Shown: positions 1 through 9,892, counted from the first letter of the stretch. The stretch: 64,000 nt of DNA from Parabacteroides johnsonii DSM 18315 (GCF_025151045.1 NZ_CP102285.1:2542001-2606000), one strand, 5' to 3'. Numbers and translations: made by a program. Notes: a model not told the origin generated them from the letters alone.

Positions 1-2438
1 TTGTCGTTTACAAAATCAGAGATCGCACGTCCGGCGCGTGTCGGTTCGTATGTATCCAAGAATCCATCCACATCCTTCACCAGCGAATTCAGCAACGACA
101 GAATCCAGCGGTCGATTTCGGGACGCTCTTTCCAGTCTACATCCGGTTCGGAATAATCGAAACCGTCTACATTCGCATACAAAGCGAAGAACGAATAGGT
201 ATTATATAATGTACCGAAGAATTTGCGGCGAACTTCTTCGATACCATCGATATCAAATTTGATGTTATCCCACGGAGACGCATTTGTAATCATGTACCAG
301 CGCAAAGGATCGGAACCATACTGCTCGATCGTGGCGAACGGATCGACAGCGTTGCCCAGACGTTTGGACATCTTATTGCCATTCTTGTCCAGTACCAGTC
401 CGTTCGAAACGACAGCTTTATACGACACACTGTCGAACACCATCGTAGCGAGCGCATGCAAAGTGAAGAACCATCCGCGTGTCTGGTCGACACCCTCGGC
501 AATAAAGTCGGCCGGATACACCTTGCGGTCGTCGAAGATTTCCTTGTTCTCGAACGGATAATGAATCTGTGCATAAGGCATCGCACCGGAATCGAACCAT
601 ACGTCGATCAAGTCGGTCTCGCGCTTCATCGGCTTACCGCTTTCGGAAACCAGGATCACATCATCCACATACGGACGGTGAAGGTCGATCTTTTCGTAGT
701 TTTCCTTTGTATATTCACCCGGCTGGAATTTCAGTTCCTTATACGGGTTGGACTCCATCAGCCCAGCTTTTACGGATTTCTCAATTTCATTGTACAGTTC
801 TTCAACCGAACCGATACAGATTTCTTCCGCCCCGTCTTCGGTACGCCAGATAGGCAACGGCGTTCCCCAGTAGCGGCTACGGCTCAAGTTCCAGTCCTGC
901 AAGTTTTCCAACCATTTGCCGAAACGTCCCGTTCCGGTGCTCTGCGGTTTCCAGTTGATCGTATTGTTCAGTTCGATCATCCGTTCGCGACAAGCGGTTG
1001 TGCGGATAAACCAGCTATCCAGCGGATAGTACAACACAGGTTTGTCCGTACGCCAACAGTGCGGATAGTTGTGGACATGCTTCTCAATGCGGAACACACG
1101 GTTCTGCGCTTTCAGCATCATGCAGATTTCGATATCCAGCGTTTCGTCTTTCTCTCCCTTTGTCGCATCGTAAGCGTTCTTCACGAACTTGCCCTGCCAC
1201 GGATCATAGTCGGCAGCATTCATATGCTCCTGAACATACTCGGGATCGAGGTCTTCCAGCAGATAGAATTTACCTGTCATATCGACCATCGGACGGCGGT
1301 TCCCGTCTTTGTCGATCATCATCAAAGGAGGTACGCCGCTTGCTTTTGCCACACGGTCGTCATCCGCACCGAAAGTCGGAGCGATATGTACGATACCCGT
1401 ACCATCTTCCACCGTCACATAGTCACCGGTGATTACCCGGAAAGCACCTTCTCCCGGATTGACCCACGGGATCAGCTGCTCGTAATGCATGCCGGCCAGT
1501 TCCGGTCCTTTCCATTCGCCGACCACTTTGAACGGCACCAGTTTATCGCCCGGTTTATAATCGGTCAGAGCCAGATCGGCGGCTTTCGGATTGAAATACA
1601 CATTCAACAAGTCCTTAGCCAAAACAGCCGTCATCGGCATACCTGTATATGGATTATAGGTCTGAACAGCCACATAAGTGAAATTCGGACCCACACAAAG
1701 AGCCGTGTTGGAAGGCAAAGTCCACGGAGTAGTGGTCCATGCCAAGAAGAACGGTTCGCCAAATCCCGCCATCTCCGGTTTCGGATCAAGAATGCGGAAC
1801 TGAGCCGTACAAGTCGTATCCTTCACGTCGCGATAACACCCCGGTTGGTTCAACTCGTGCGAGCTAAGCCCCGTTCCGGCGGCCGGCGAATACGGCTGGA
1901 TCGTGTACCCTTTGTAAAGCAAACCTTTCTTATACAGTTCCTTCAGCAAGTACCACAATGTTTCGATATAACGGTTATCGTAAGTGATATACGGGTTTTC
2001 AAGGTCGACCCAATATCCCATCTTCTGTGTCAGATCCGTCCATTCCTTCGTAAACTTCATCACGTCACGGCGGCAGGCGGCATTATATTCGGCCACAGAG
2101 ATCTTTTTGCCGATATCTTCCTTGGTTATACCCAATGTTTTTTCGACTCCCAGCTCTACCGGCAGCCCGTGTGTATCCCATCCCGCCTTACGATTGACAA
2201 GATACCCCTTCATGGTCTTATAACGGCAGAAAATATCCTTAATCGAACGGGCAATCACATGGTGAATACCGGGCATACCGTTTGCAGAAGGAGGACCTTC
2301 ATAAAATACAAACGAGGGATGTCCTTCGCGGATTTCAAGACTCTTATGGAAGATGTCGCCATCCTGCCATTTCTTCAGCACCTCTTTATTGACGTTCGAT
2401 AAGTCAAATTTCGAGTATTCGGCAAATTTCTTACTCAT
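1..2438 (-). CDS. ileS: Isoleucine--tRNA ligase, C-terminus beyond the window
   Basis: Class I aminoacyl-tRNA synthetase that charges tRNA-Ile and edits mischarged valine in the cytoplasm. About 812 codons are visible; the family is usually above 1,000 residues, so the tRNA-binding C-terminal part lies beyond the left edge. The HIGH-type motif reads GIHH at residues 57-60 and the KMSKS loop reads KMSKR at about 689-693. Between them lies the long editing insert, including the motif AWTTTPWTLPSN. The start is chosen because the product begins MSKKFAEYSKFDLSNVNKE, as in Bacteroidetes homologues, with a TAnnTTTG promoter about 40 bases upstream. A long open frame on the other strand (456-2402) is an antisense shadow. 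The identification is secure. Confidence 0.97.
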   Translation of the reverse strand, partial: MSKKFAEYSKFDLSNVNKEVLKKWQDGDIFHKSLEIREGHPSFVFYEGPPSANGMPGIHHVIARSIKDIFCRYKTMKGYLVNRKAGWDTHGLPVELGVEKTLGITKEDIGKKISVAEYNAACRRDVMKFTKEWTDLTQKMGYWVDLENPYITYDNRYIETLWYLLKELYKKGLLYKGYTIQPYSPAAGTGLSSHELNQPGCYRDVKDTTCTAQFRILDPKPEMAGFGEPFFLAWTTTPWTLPSNTALCVGPNFTYVAVQTYNPYTGMPMTAVLAKDLLNVYFNPKAADLALTDYKPGDKLVPFKVVGEWKGPELAGMHYEQLIPWVNPGEGAFRVITGDYVTVEDGTGIVHIAPTFGADDDRVAKASGVPPLMMIDKDGNRRPMVDMTGKFYLLEDLDPEYVQEHMNAADYDPWQGKFVKNAYDATKGEKDETLDIEICMMLKAQNRVFRIEKHVHNYPHCWRTDKPVLYYPLDSWFIRTTACRERMIELNNTINWKPQSTGTGRFGKWLENLQDWNLSRSRYWGTPLPIWRTEDGAEEICIGSVEELYNEIEKSVKAGLMESNPYKELKFQPGEYTKENYEKIDLHRPYVDDVILVSESGKPMKRETDLIDVWFDSGAMPYAQIHYPFENKEIFDDRKVYPADFIAEGVDQTRGWFFTLHALATMVFDSVSYKAVVSNGLVLDKNGNKMSKRLGNAVDPFATIEQYGSDPLRWYMITNASPWDNIKFDIDGIEEVRRKFFGTLYNTYSFFALYANVDGFDYSEPDVDWKERPEIDRWILSLLNSLVKDVDGFLDTYEPTRAGRAISDFVND

Positions 2439-2474
2439 ATGTGTTATATTTATCTATCTTCTCAAAAATTGCCG

Positions 2475-2482
2475 CAAAGGTA
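2475..2482 (-). promoter_or_regulatory. Bacteroides-type -7 box upstream of ileS
   Basis: The minus strand reads TACCTTTG, a full match to the Bacteroides -7 consensus TAnnTTTG. It would place transcription start about 30 bases before the ileS ATG. The -33 element is weak (ATTG near 2502-2505). Confidence 0.6.
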
Positions 2483-2523
2483 GTGATTTAATTCGAATTA
2501 GGCAATATGGAAACAGCAAGGTC

Positions 2524-3561
2524 TCAAATCTCTCCTGACGTATTTTCCAGTGCCATCAATAATGCCACCACTTCCGAATAATTCTTCCGGCCGGAGGGGA
2601 TGTTGTTTCCTTTCAGGAACCAGTTGTAAGCGATACTTTGGATTTCACCTATGAGCGGGCTGTACAACTCTTCCCAATAAGCGACTTTACGGTTGTAAAG
2701 CTCTTTTATTTCGGGAGAGATCGTGTTTTTCCACCGGATAAATTCTTCCTCCGGCAGGAGCTGATATGCGTTGCTCAGCACATATGGCAACAAGGCGAAG
2801 TAAGCTGAAAAACGGATTTCCGGCACTTCCGAGCGGGAACAGACCAGAAAACCGTACAGATTCGCTTCCGCCTCGCTGGATATCCCCAACACATGCGCCA
2901 TTTCGTGCGCATAAGTAAACGGATACTGGACAGGCAGCAATTCCGGATTCAGGTTATATTCAGTAAAAAACGGCCCCATATATCCCAAAACACCCACACC
3001 GCTCATCAGCGAAGGGAACAACATCGGCTTCGGATGCAGATATCCGGCAGGAGCAACCAGTCCGAATCGTCCGGCAATTTCCCGGTATCCCCTTTCGGAT
3101 TCCTTCGCAACAACCGCTTTGTCGACCTCCTCAACCGGGACAAAAGAAGCATTCAAAGCATCCGTGTAAGCAGACAGGAAAGAACGGAATGCATCGGCCG
3201 AATAAGCCGCATACGGAAGCTGTGTCCGGGTAAAGAAATCCTGCCGGAAATAATTCAGTCCCCATGCCATATAGAACCAGACATACACCCACAACAGATA
3301 TTCGACTGTCCGCCCTGCTAACGTCTTCCACGAACATTTGCCAGCAATAGCACAGCCCACATAAACAAGCAAACCGACAATACTACCATATATTAGGCAA
3401 TCGCCCACCGAAAAAGGGAAAAGAGATGAGAAACGGGACAGGACAGCCGATACATACGGATAGATATTCCGGGCATACGCCTCTCCTGCTCCCGGCGAAC
3501 GCATGGTGAACCAGATAGCGACTAAAAGGAGAGACAAGATTATCCGGCGTATGTATTTCAA
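2524..3561 (-). CDS. DUF3810 family membrane protein with a metalloprotease-like HExxH motif
   Basis: A 345-residue protein matching the DUF3810 family by its layout. It has an N-terminal hydrophobic segment (residues 6-20), two more around 55-75 and 88-102, then a soluble domain. HEMAH lies at residues 219-223, followed by an acidic SEAEAN stretch (229-234) that could supply a third zinc ligand, as in gluzincin-type peptidases. Its start overlaps the metH stop by four bases (ATGA), so it is probably translationally coupled to metH. A zinc-peptidase activity is inferred from the motif only; substrate and role are unknown. Confidence 0.85.
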   Translation of the reverse strand: MKYIRRIILSLLLVAIWFTMRSPGAGEAYARNIYPYVSAVLSRFSSLFPFSVGDCLIYGSIVGLLVYVGCAIAGKCSWKTLAGRTVEYLLWVYVWFYMAWGLNYFRQDFFTRTQLPYAAYSADAFRSFLSAYTDALNASFVPVEEVDKAVVAKESERGYREIAGRFGLVAPAGYLHPKPMLFPSLMSGVGVLGYMGPFFTEYNLNPELLPVQYPFTYAHEMAHVLGISSEAEANLYGFLVCSRSEVPEIRFSAYFALLPYVLSNAYQLLPEEEFIRWKNTISPEIKELYNRKVAYWEELYSPLIGEIQSIAYNWFLKGNNIPSGRKNYSEVVALLMALENTSGEI

Positions 3562-6500
3562 TTCGATATGTTTTTATTCAATAATTTCTTCGTTTCCGTT
3601 TCCGACAGATTCCGGCGGCGGGCGTAATCCTTCATCTGTTCCTCGTCGATAGTACCGATCATGAAATATTGCGAATCCGGGTGTGCGATATAAATACCGC
3701 TGACCGTCGCCGTCGGGTACATCGCACCGTTTTCCGTCAGCCGGACGCCGATCTGTGACATATCCAACAACTTATCCAGCGTATAGTTCAAAAGCTGGTC
3801 CGGCAATGAAGGATAGCCGACAGCCGGACGTATTCCCTGATATTTCACTTTGTACAGGTCGGAGATGGAAAGCGACTCATCCGGAGCATACCCCCAATAT
3901 TCCTTACGGACCTTTTCATGGAGATATTCGGCTGTAGCCTCGGCCAGACGGTCGGTCAAAGTTTGCAGCAACATGGAATTATAGGTGTCTCCTTCCCGCT
4001 CGAACCGCTCTTTCAGAGATTCGGCACCGACACCGGCCGTCACCACAAAAGCGCCGACATAATCCGTACGCCCTTCCGATACCGGCATCACATAATCGGC
4101 CAACGACTTATAAATTCCCTCCTCCCTCTTCGCCTGTTGACGCAAAACCGGAAGCAGGACCTCACCCATACGGATATTATCCCCGTCGCCATTTGCCGGG
4201 AAGAAACCATAAATCGCCTTGCAATACTCGGCTTTCATCTCAACCAGGCGGTCCAACAGCTTAACAGTATCCTTGTACAACTGCATAGCCTCCGACGCCT
4301 TCGCCCGGTCTGCCTCCGGGAATTCGGCCAGCCAGGCGGCACGACAAGCATCGCAATCGTGGATCCGCGTAATTTCCGAAAAACGCCCGTTCAGTTTCCA
4401 GGCACTGAAAAAGAAGGTCCAATGAATATATGGGATTATTTCTTCCAGAGGAATATAAGGAATCACCTGCACCCCGCCCCGGGCCGGGACAACCGGACTG
4501 TAAGAAGCCCAGTCGATCTCCGGACGATTCGTCCGGGCTTCCGCCAACGGAACCAAGATCTCTTTTTTCTTGTTCATGGAAGCACGCAGAGCCTCATACT
4601 CACTGTTCAACTGGGCAATATAAGCATCCCGCGTATCCGGGTTCAACAGTTTGGCCGCAATCAACGGGTTTTGCGAAGCATCCAGCACATGAATGACAGG
4701 ATAGTCATAATGAGGAGCGATCTTAATGGCCGTATGCAACTTCGAAGTCGTGGCGCCCCCCACCATTATGGGAATACTCAAGCCGGCTTTCTGCATCTCG
4801 TCCGTCACATGCACCATCTCTTCGAGCGAAGGCGTGATCAGACCGGAAAGACAGACCAGATCAGGCTTCTCTTCGATTGCCTTTTTTACGATCACGTCTG
4901 CCGGAACCATCACTCCCAAATCGATCACCTCATAATTGTTGCAAGCCAGGACGATCGAAACAATATTCTTTCCGATGTCATGCACATCACCTTTCACTGT
5001 CGCAAACAGGACCTTTCCAGCCTTAGCAGAATCAGAAGAGACCTTTTCCGCCTCAATTGCCGGTTGCAGGATAGCAACCGCCTTTTTCATCGTACGGGCA
5101 GTCTTGACAACCTGCGGTAGAAACATTTTTCCAGCGCCGAACAATTCGCCCACCTTATTCATTCCACCCATCAGCGGTCCGTCGATAATATCCACCGCAC
5201 GAGGATATTCCTTCAAGGCTTCCTTTAAATCTTCTTCCAGATGATCGCCGACTCCTTTTATCAGAGCGTTTTCCAGACGCTCCTTCAACGGATATTCACG
5301 CCAGGCTTCCAGCTTTTCTTCTTCCCTCTCCTGCGCTTTTACATGCAGGTTCTGGGCATATTCGATCAGTTCTTCAGCGGCTTCCGGACGGCGTGCCAGA
5401 ATAACGTCTTCCAGCAATGTTCGAAAAACAGGCTCGATATCTTCATAGAGTACGGACGACGACGGGTTCACGATCCCCATATCCATACCTTTGTTAATCG
5501 CATGATACAGGAATACGGAATGCATAGCCTCCCGCACGTAATTATTTCCCCGGAAAGAGAAGGAAAGGTTGCTGATACCGCCGCTCACCTTCGCGCCCGG
5601 CAGGTTCTTCTTGATCCATTCCACGGCACGGATAAAATCAAGCCCATATCCGTTATGTTCTTCCATACCGGTGGCGATAGCCAATACATTCGGATCGAAA
5701 ATGATTCCGTTCGGATCAAAATCCACTTTCTCCCGGAGGAGACGGTAAGCACGTCCGCACACCTCGATCTTCCGTTCAAACGTGTCGGCCTGTCCTTTTT
5801 CATCAAAAGCCATTACGACCGTAGCCGCACCCAACTGTTTAATACGGGCGGCATGTTGCAGGAAGAGCTCTTCACCTTCTTTCAAAGAAATCGAATTCAC
5901 TATGCTTTTACCCTGTACGCACATCAAGCCTTTCTCGATCACCTCCCATTTGGAAGAGTCGATCATCACAGGGACACGAGAAATATCAGGTTCGGCAGCG
6001 ATCAAGTTCAGGAACGTCGTCATTTCTTTCACAGCATCCAACATTCCATCGTCCATATTGATATCAATCACCTGCGCGCCGTCTTCCACCTGTTTGCGGG
6101 CAATTGTCAAAGCCTCTTCATAATTTTCTTCCTTGATCAGTCGCAAGAACTTGCGTGAACCGGCCACATTACATCGTTCGCCGACATTCACGAAATTATT
6201 CTCCGGCTTCACTTCGAGCAGTTCCAAACCGGACAACCAAAGACAATCGGGCTTCGGAGCCGGCACATGCGGCCTGGCCCCTTTCACCAGTTCGGGATAT
6301 TTGGCGATATGGGCCGGCGTCGTACCGCAACAGCCTCCCAAGATATTCACCAGCCCTTCCTCGATAAAGGGTTTTACATGAACAGCCATCTTTTCCGGCG
6401 TCTCGTCATAAGAGCCGAAACTGTTCGGCAGACCGGCATTCGGATAAGCACTTATATAATAAGGAGCATGTTTTGCCAATTCAGCCAGGTAAGGCTTCAT

Positions 6501-7253
6501 ATCGGCAGCACCGAACGAGCAGTTCAGACCGACACTGACAATATTGGCATGCCCGACAGAAGCCAAAAACGCAAGCAACGTCTGCCCCGAAAACGTACGT
6601 CCCCCCTGGGCCGACAACGTCAGAGAAAGCATAATCGGCAAATCTTTGCCTTTTTCCTTCAACACAGTCTCGGCAGCTTCCAGCCCGGCTTTCACATTCA
6701 GCGTGTCGAAAGTCGTTTCAAACAGGACGATATCCACGCCCCCGTCTACCAAGGCATCCACCTGTTCCTTATAGGCGTCATACAAATCCATATAGGTGAC
6801 AGCCCGATAAGCCGGATCGCTCACGTCGGGACTCATCGAGGCCGTCTTATTGGTCGGTCCGATAGAGCCGGCTACAAAGATCGTTCGATCCGGATGTTCC
6901 GCCATAAAGCCGTCGGCCACCTCGCGCGCCAACTTTCCGGCAGCCAAGTTGATATTCCTTACCTGTTCCTGCATGCCGTAGTCCTCCATCGAGATGGCAT
7001 TTGCATTGAAAGTGTTGGTAGCAAAAATATCGGCACCGGCATCCAGATACTGGCGATGGATCGATTTGATCACATCCGGTCGGGTGATACACAGCAGGTC
7101 GTTATTTCCTTTCAGGTCGCCCGGCCAATCGGCAAACTGTTCTCCGCGATAATCTTTCTCGGTCAGTTTAAATCCCTGGACCATCGTCCCCATTCCCCCG
7201 TCCAGAATCAAAATACGTTCTTTCAGGGCGTTCAAAAACATCTCTTTATCCAT
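3558..7253 (-). CDS. metH: Cobalamin-dependent methionine synthase
   Basis: A 1,231-residue, full-length MetH. It transfers methyl from methyltetrahydrofolate through cobalamin to homocysteine, giving methionine. Modules in order: homocysteine-binding barrel (about 1-330) with zinc cysteines in GLNCSF and GGCCGTTP; pterin-binding domain (about 350-620, NVGERCNVAGSRKF and DINMDDGM); cobalamin cap and binding domains with the lower-ligand motif DVHDIGKN, His at residue 758; and a C-terminal reactivation domain (about 900-1231, ending with the YPTATVSGIYIAHP region). No cobalamin riboswitch is possible in front of it: the gap to smpB is only 80 bases and is filled by a hairpin repeat that abuts the ATG. 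It overlaps the DUF3810 gene by four bases downstream. Confidence 0.98.
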   Translation of the reverse strand: MDKEMFLNALKERILILDGGMGTMVQGFKLTEKDYRGEQFADWPGDLKGNNDLLCITRPDVIKSIHRQYLDAGADIFATNTFNANAISMEDYGMQEQVRNINLAAGKLAREVADGFMAEHPDRTIFVAGSIGPTNKTASMSPDVSDPAYRAVTYMDLYDAYKEQVDALVDGGVDIVLFETTFDTLNVKAGLEAAETVLKEKGKDLPIMLSLTLSAQGGRTFSGQTLLAFLASVGHANIVSVGLNCSFGAADMKPYLAELAKHAPYYISAYPNAGLPNSFGSYDETPEKMAVHVKPFIEEGLVNILGGCCGTTPAHIAKYPELVKGARPHVPAPKPDCLWLSGLELLEVKPENNFVNVGERCNVAGSRKFLRLIKEENYEEALTIARKQVEDGAQVIDINMDDGMLDAVKEMTTFLNLIAAEPDISRVPVMIDSSKWEVIEKGLMCVQGKSIVNSISLKEGEELFLQHAARIKQLGAATVVMAFDEKGQADTFERKIEVCGRAYRLLREKVDFDPNGIIFDPNVLAIATGMEEHNGYGLDFIRAVEWIKKNLPGAKVSGGISNLSFSFRGNNYVREAMHSVFLYHAINKGMDMGIVNPSSSVLYEDIEPVFRTLLEDVILARRPEAAEELIEYAQNLHVKAQEREEEKLEAWREYPLKERLENALIKGVGDHLEEDLKEALKEYPRAVDIIDGPLMGGMNKVGELFGAGKMFLPQVVKTARTMKKAVAILQPAIEAEKVSSDSAKAGKVLFATVKGDVHDIGKNIVSIVLACNNYEVIDLGVMVPADVIVKKAIEEKPDLVCLSGLITPSLEEMVHVTDEMQKAGLSIPIMVGGATTSKLHTAIKIAPHYDYPVIHVLDASQNPLIAAKLLNPDTRDAYIAQLNSEYEALRASMNKKKEILVPLAEARTNRPEIDWASYSPVVPARGGVQVIPYIPLEEIIPYIHWTFFFSAWKLNGRFSEITRIHDCDACRAAWLAEFPEADRAKASEAMQLYKDTVKLLDRLVEMKAEYCKAIYGFFPANGDGDNIRMGEVLLPVLRQQAKREEGIYKSLADYVMPVSEGRTDYVGAFVVTAGVGAESLKERFEREGDTYNSMLLQTLTDRLAEATAEYLHEKVRKEYWGYAPDESLSISDLYKVKYQGIRPAVGYPSLPDQLLNYTLDKLLDMSQIGVRLTENGAMYPTATVSGIYIAHPDSQYFMIGTIDEEQMKDYARRRNLSETETKKLLNKNISN

Positions 7254-7254
7254 G

Positions 7255-7330
7255 TTATGATTTATGATTTATAATTTATGATTTATGATTTATTTGTGAC
7301 GCATAAATCATAAATCATAAATTATAAATT
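7255..7330 (-). repeat. Heptamer-built hairpin repeat, copy 1 (3' of smpB, abutting metH)
   Basis: This AT-rich element is built from reiterated ATTTATG/CATAAAT heptamers. Positions 7267-7293 and 7303-7329 form a perfect 27-bp inverted repeat around a 9-base loop (TTGTGACGC on plus, GCGTCACAA in the mRNA sense). It begins four bases after the smpB stop and ends one base before the metH ATG, so it is the whole intergenic region. Related copies lie at 19805-19896 and 26084-26142. Confidence 0.85.
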
Positions 7331-7333
7331 CTT

Positions 7334-7798
7334 TCAATTCCGTTTAAAAGCCCGATCCATCTCCCGGCGGTCGTCCCGCTCCTTGATAGAGTCGCGTTTG
7401 TCATACTCCTTCTTACCTTTGGCGATAGCGACAACGACTTTTGCCAGTCCCTTGTCATTAATAAAAAGGCGTGTCGGAATAATTGTAAAGCCATTATTAC
7501 GGGCAGCACCTTCAATCTTCCGCAATTCCTTTTTGGTCAGCAGCAGCTTGCGGTCACGGCGGGCCGTATGGTTATTGTATGTCCCGTAGAAATATTCTGC
7601 CACATACATATTCTTCACCCACAATTCACCCTTCTCTACAATACAGAACGTATCGACCAGGCTCGCCTTCCCCAGGCGGATCGATTTGATCTCCGTACCG
7701 GTCAGCACAATACCTGCCGTAAACGTGTCGAGCAACTCATAATCGAAAGTCGCCCGTTTGTTCTTTATCTGTATGTTATTACTAATCTTCTCTTTCAT
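7334..7798 (-). CDS. smpB: SsrA-binding protein SmpB
   Basis: A 154-residue SmpB, which brings tmRNA to stalled ribosomes for trans-translation. The sequence shows the family core [14 protein letters not shown], then TGTEIKSIR, a central [13 protein letters not shown] block and the basic tail with [16 protein letters not shown] and KGKKEYDKR. Length and order are normal. It lies 12 bases after the stop of a Yip1-like gene on the same strand and is followed by hairpin repeat copy 1. No tmRNA gene was seen in the window. Confidence 0.97.
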   Translation of the reverse strand: MKEKISNNIQIKNKRATFDYELLDTFTAGIVLTGTEIKSIRLGKASLVDTFCIVEKGELWVKNMYVAEYFYGTYNNHTARRDRKLLLTKKELRKIEGAARNNGFTIIPTRLFINDKGLAKVVVAIAKGKKEYDKRDSIKERDDRREMDRAFKRN

Positions 7799-7810
7799 CT
7801 TATTCTTCTA

Positions 7811-8377
7811 TCAAAAACGTAAGCCGGGCATCAACATGGAAAGGAGGACCTCAATCAGCCAAGGCGTCAGCAAAATCAGCCCGGTCGCGATCCCGACAAA
7901 CTTCAGGCGTATCTTCTCCTCCACCTGCATATAAGGGCCAGCCCCTTCCCATACGATATAAAACGTATATAACACAAATATACGCAAAAAGAAAAACTCC
8001 GGGAGCAACATCAACACGATGTTCAAAGCAAACATCAACGAAGACGAATAGCCGACAAAGCGTTGGCACAGCTTCATGTCCTTCTCCCGTTTGAACCATC
8101 CCTGCCAAAGTTCGTTCAACAAATAGGCTGCCAGATAAAAGCCGCCGAACGCCGCAACCAGCGTCCGGATAGACGATTTCAGCGCCAGTTCGACATCAAA
8201 CTCTTTCCGGGTGAACAGCACGCCCAAAAAAGCTGCTACCGTAACGAATCCAATCAGGGGATAGACAAACCGGGATAAAAACTCATCGTCTTTTTCTTCT
8301 TTTTTCGTCAGAATCTCCCATGCCTTTCCCGGCTGGGAGATGATGGCTACAACCAATTTAAATATCTCTTTATACAT
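7811..8377 (-). CDS. Yip1-like integral membrane protein
   Basis: A 188-residue protein with about five hydrophobic segments (near residues 35-52, 73-90, 108-122, 125-142 and 160-180). The N-terminus has the motif PGKAWEILTKKEE, which is typical of Yip1-domain proteins of Bacteroidetes. It is an inner-membrane protein of unknown role. It sits between a lipoprotein gene (30 bases upstream) and smpB (12 bases downstream) and may be co-transcribed with them. The family call rests on motif style and topology. Confidence 0.7.
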   Translation of the reverse strand: MYKEIFKLVVAIISQPGKAWEILTKKEEKDDEFLSRFVYPLIGFVTVAAFLGVLFTRKEFDVELALKSSIRTLVAAFGGFYLAAYLLNELWQGWFKREKDMKLCQRFVGYSSSLMFALNIVLMLLPEFFFLRIFVLYTFYIVWEGAGPYMQVEEKIRLKFVGIATGLILLTPWLIEVLLSMLMPGLRF

Positions 8378-8407
8378 TTCTCAATACGTTCGTTTGCTAT
8401 TTATCCT

Positions 8408-9175
8408 TTATTTGCCTTTTCCCGACAGGTCTATTGTAAACACATCGGAGCTTTTCCAGTTTATCGACGCAGAATCCTTCCCGAATGAATAGGCATAGTT
8501 AATCCGGAACTTCAGTTCATCCGAATTATTCTTTCCCGCCTCTTTCACCAGATCTTCTATATTGAACGCACAAGGAATAATCATCGATTCGCCTCTCGTC
8601 GTGTCCGCCTTTATCCTGATCGTGCGGAGGTAGAGGCTATAAATATTATCGTCTCCCAACAATTGATCCGGATTATAGGATAAAGAGAAACTATCCACCT
8701 GGTTTGTCGGGTGATTGCTTATCTCCGTGAACAGGAACAAATTGCCTCTGATATAAGCGGAACGTGCCTGGAGGGAAGAAAGCAGCAATTCGTCCTTTGC
8801 AACGACGGAGGTATCGGTCAACGTATTATAGAAGTTCCAACGATTGACCTCCGAGATCGTATTTTCATAGATAACAGCCTCGGTATAACTGGTATCCGTC
8901 CCTGCTCCCATATTGTTTGCAGTCCCATAATCAATGGAGTAATCAAACAAGATACATTCTCCGTTTTCCACATTGGCATTCTGGAAGTCTTCCGAAGAAA
9001 CCACAACGTCCCCCTTGGTATAAATAGCCTTACCCGGCCCGTATCCGGTCACCACGACACCTGCCTGGTTGGCCATCGTCAACTGGGTGGCCGGGTCTCC
9101 CAAACAAGAATTCAACACAACCAAACAAAAGGCCAAAACGCCATATAATACTGTTTTTCTCATTTTCATATCCAT
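8408..9175 (-). CDS. Lipoprotein of unknown function, paralogue of the 9958-10743 gene
   Basis: A 255-residue secreted protein with a lipoprotein signal (VVLNSC, Cys at about residue 24), so probably anchored in the outer membrane or periplasm. I recognise no named domain. Several blocks match the neighbouring lipoprotein at 9958-10743: a GECILFDYSIDY block, the DELLLS block, a YSLYLRT block near two-thirds length, and a C-terminal VFTIDLS strand. The two are probably tandem duplicates that have diverged. A TAnnTTTG box at 9218-9225 gives a short leader. The Yip1-like gene follows after 30 bases. Confidence 0.8.
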   Translation of the reverse strand: MDMKMRKTVLYGVLAFCLVVLNSCLGDPATQLTMANQAGVVVTGYGPGKAIYTKGDVVVSSEDFQNANVENGECILFDYSIDYGTANNMGAGTDTSYTEAVIYENTISEVNRWNFYNTLTDTSVVAKDELLLSSLQARSAYIRGNLFLFTEISNHPTNQVDSFSLSYNPDQLLGDDNIYSLYLRTIRIKADTTRGESMIIPCAFNIEDLVKEAGKNNSDELKFRINYAYSFGKDSASINWKSSDVFTIDLSGKGK

Positions 9176-9217
9176 TATATATTACAGACATTCCCTATTT
9201 TACAGAGGGAAAGCACG

Positions 9218-9225
9218 CAAAGATA
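9218..9225 (-). promoter_or_regulatory. -7 box upstream of the 8408-9175 lipoprotein
   Basis: The minus strand reads TATCTTTG, matching TAnnTTTG. It predicts transcription start near 9212, giving a leader of about 37 bases. Confidence 0.55.
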
Positions 9226-9560
9226 GTAAAAAAGGACAAAACATCTACTAACATTGGACGATGAACCAAGCTGATATTTATGTATAACCTCTTGTGCGGC
9301 GAAAACATGGAGAACAAGAGAAAATACAAAAGAGAACGACACCTGGTATCTTTTGCCACCATCTATCTAATAAATAATACATTAGCTGGTGCCGATGTCG
9401 GTTTTAAGGTCGACACCACATCGACACCTTTTCCCCTCTCTGATGATTGCCGGATATTTGTAGACAAATAATAATCTACCAACTATCCTGTTTCATGCCA
9501 TCAACTAATTCAAAACATGCAAAGAACTAAATGATAACATATAGTAAAGTAGATATAGGT

Positions 9561-9652
9561 AGTACTACTTATATGCAACAAGTAGCACTACCTATTGACA
9601 ATATATAGTACTACGTATCCATGAGAGGGAGTACTACATATAAACAATATGC
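9561..9652. repeat. Four AGTACTAC motifs at an exact 23-bp period
   Basis: AGYACTAC occurs at 9561, 9584, 9607 and 9630, always 23 bases apart. The bases after each motif read N-TAT, while the rest of each unit differs. AGTACT is palindromic, so either strand could be recognised. The repeats are far too short for CRISPR. A row of binding sites for a DNA-binding protein is the simplest reading (inference). Confidence 0.8.
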
Positions 9653-9892
9653 GATATGCAATGAATTAGTTCACTATGACTTTTGAGGTAGTTTATGGCG
9701 TGTTCCGAAATAGTTGCTGCATGAAGATGGACAGGCTCCGGACGAAACCTCCGGATATAAAAAGGTGTCGATGTTTCCAGCAATTTGCGGTGCTATGCCG
9801 TTAAGTAACTCTTTGCATTTACAAGATGTTAATAATTATTCGAAAAATGAATGCGGGCAACCTTTTAAGGCAAACAATCCATTCTTTCATAC

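Noticed and set aside
456-2402. 648-codon open frame on the plus strand
   Set aside because: It lies antisense to ileS, whose motifs and start are clear, and its product has no recognisable domain. Similar long plus-strand frames over metH (3918-5120, 5241-6158, 6267-7274) are shadows for the same reason.
7254-7333. Cobalamin riboswitch before metH
   Set aside because: The gap is 80 bases and is fully used by the heptamer hairpin; no B12-box-like sequence.
9280-9471. 63-codon frame in the 9176-9957 gap
   Set aside because: No homology-like pattern or signal, and the frame crosses short inverted repeats. Not supported as a gene.
9561-9652. CRISPR array
   Set aside because: The repeat unit is only 8 bases at 23-bp period with no longer repeat and no cas genes; likewise for the 21-bp array at 23500.
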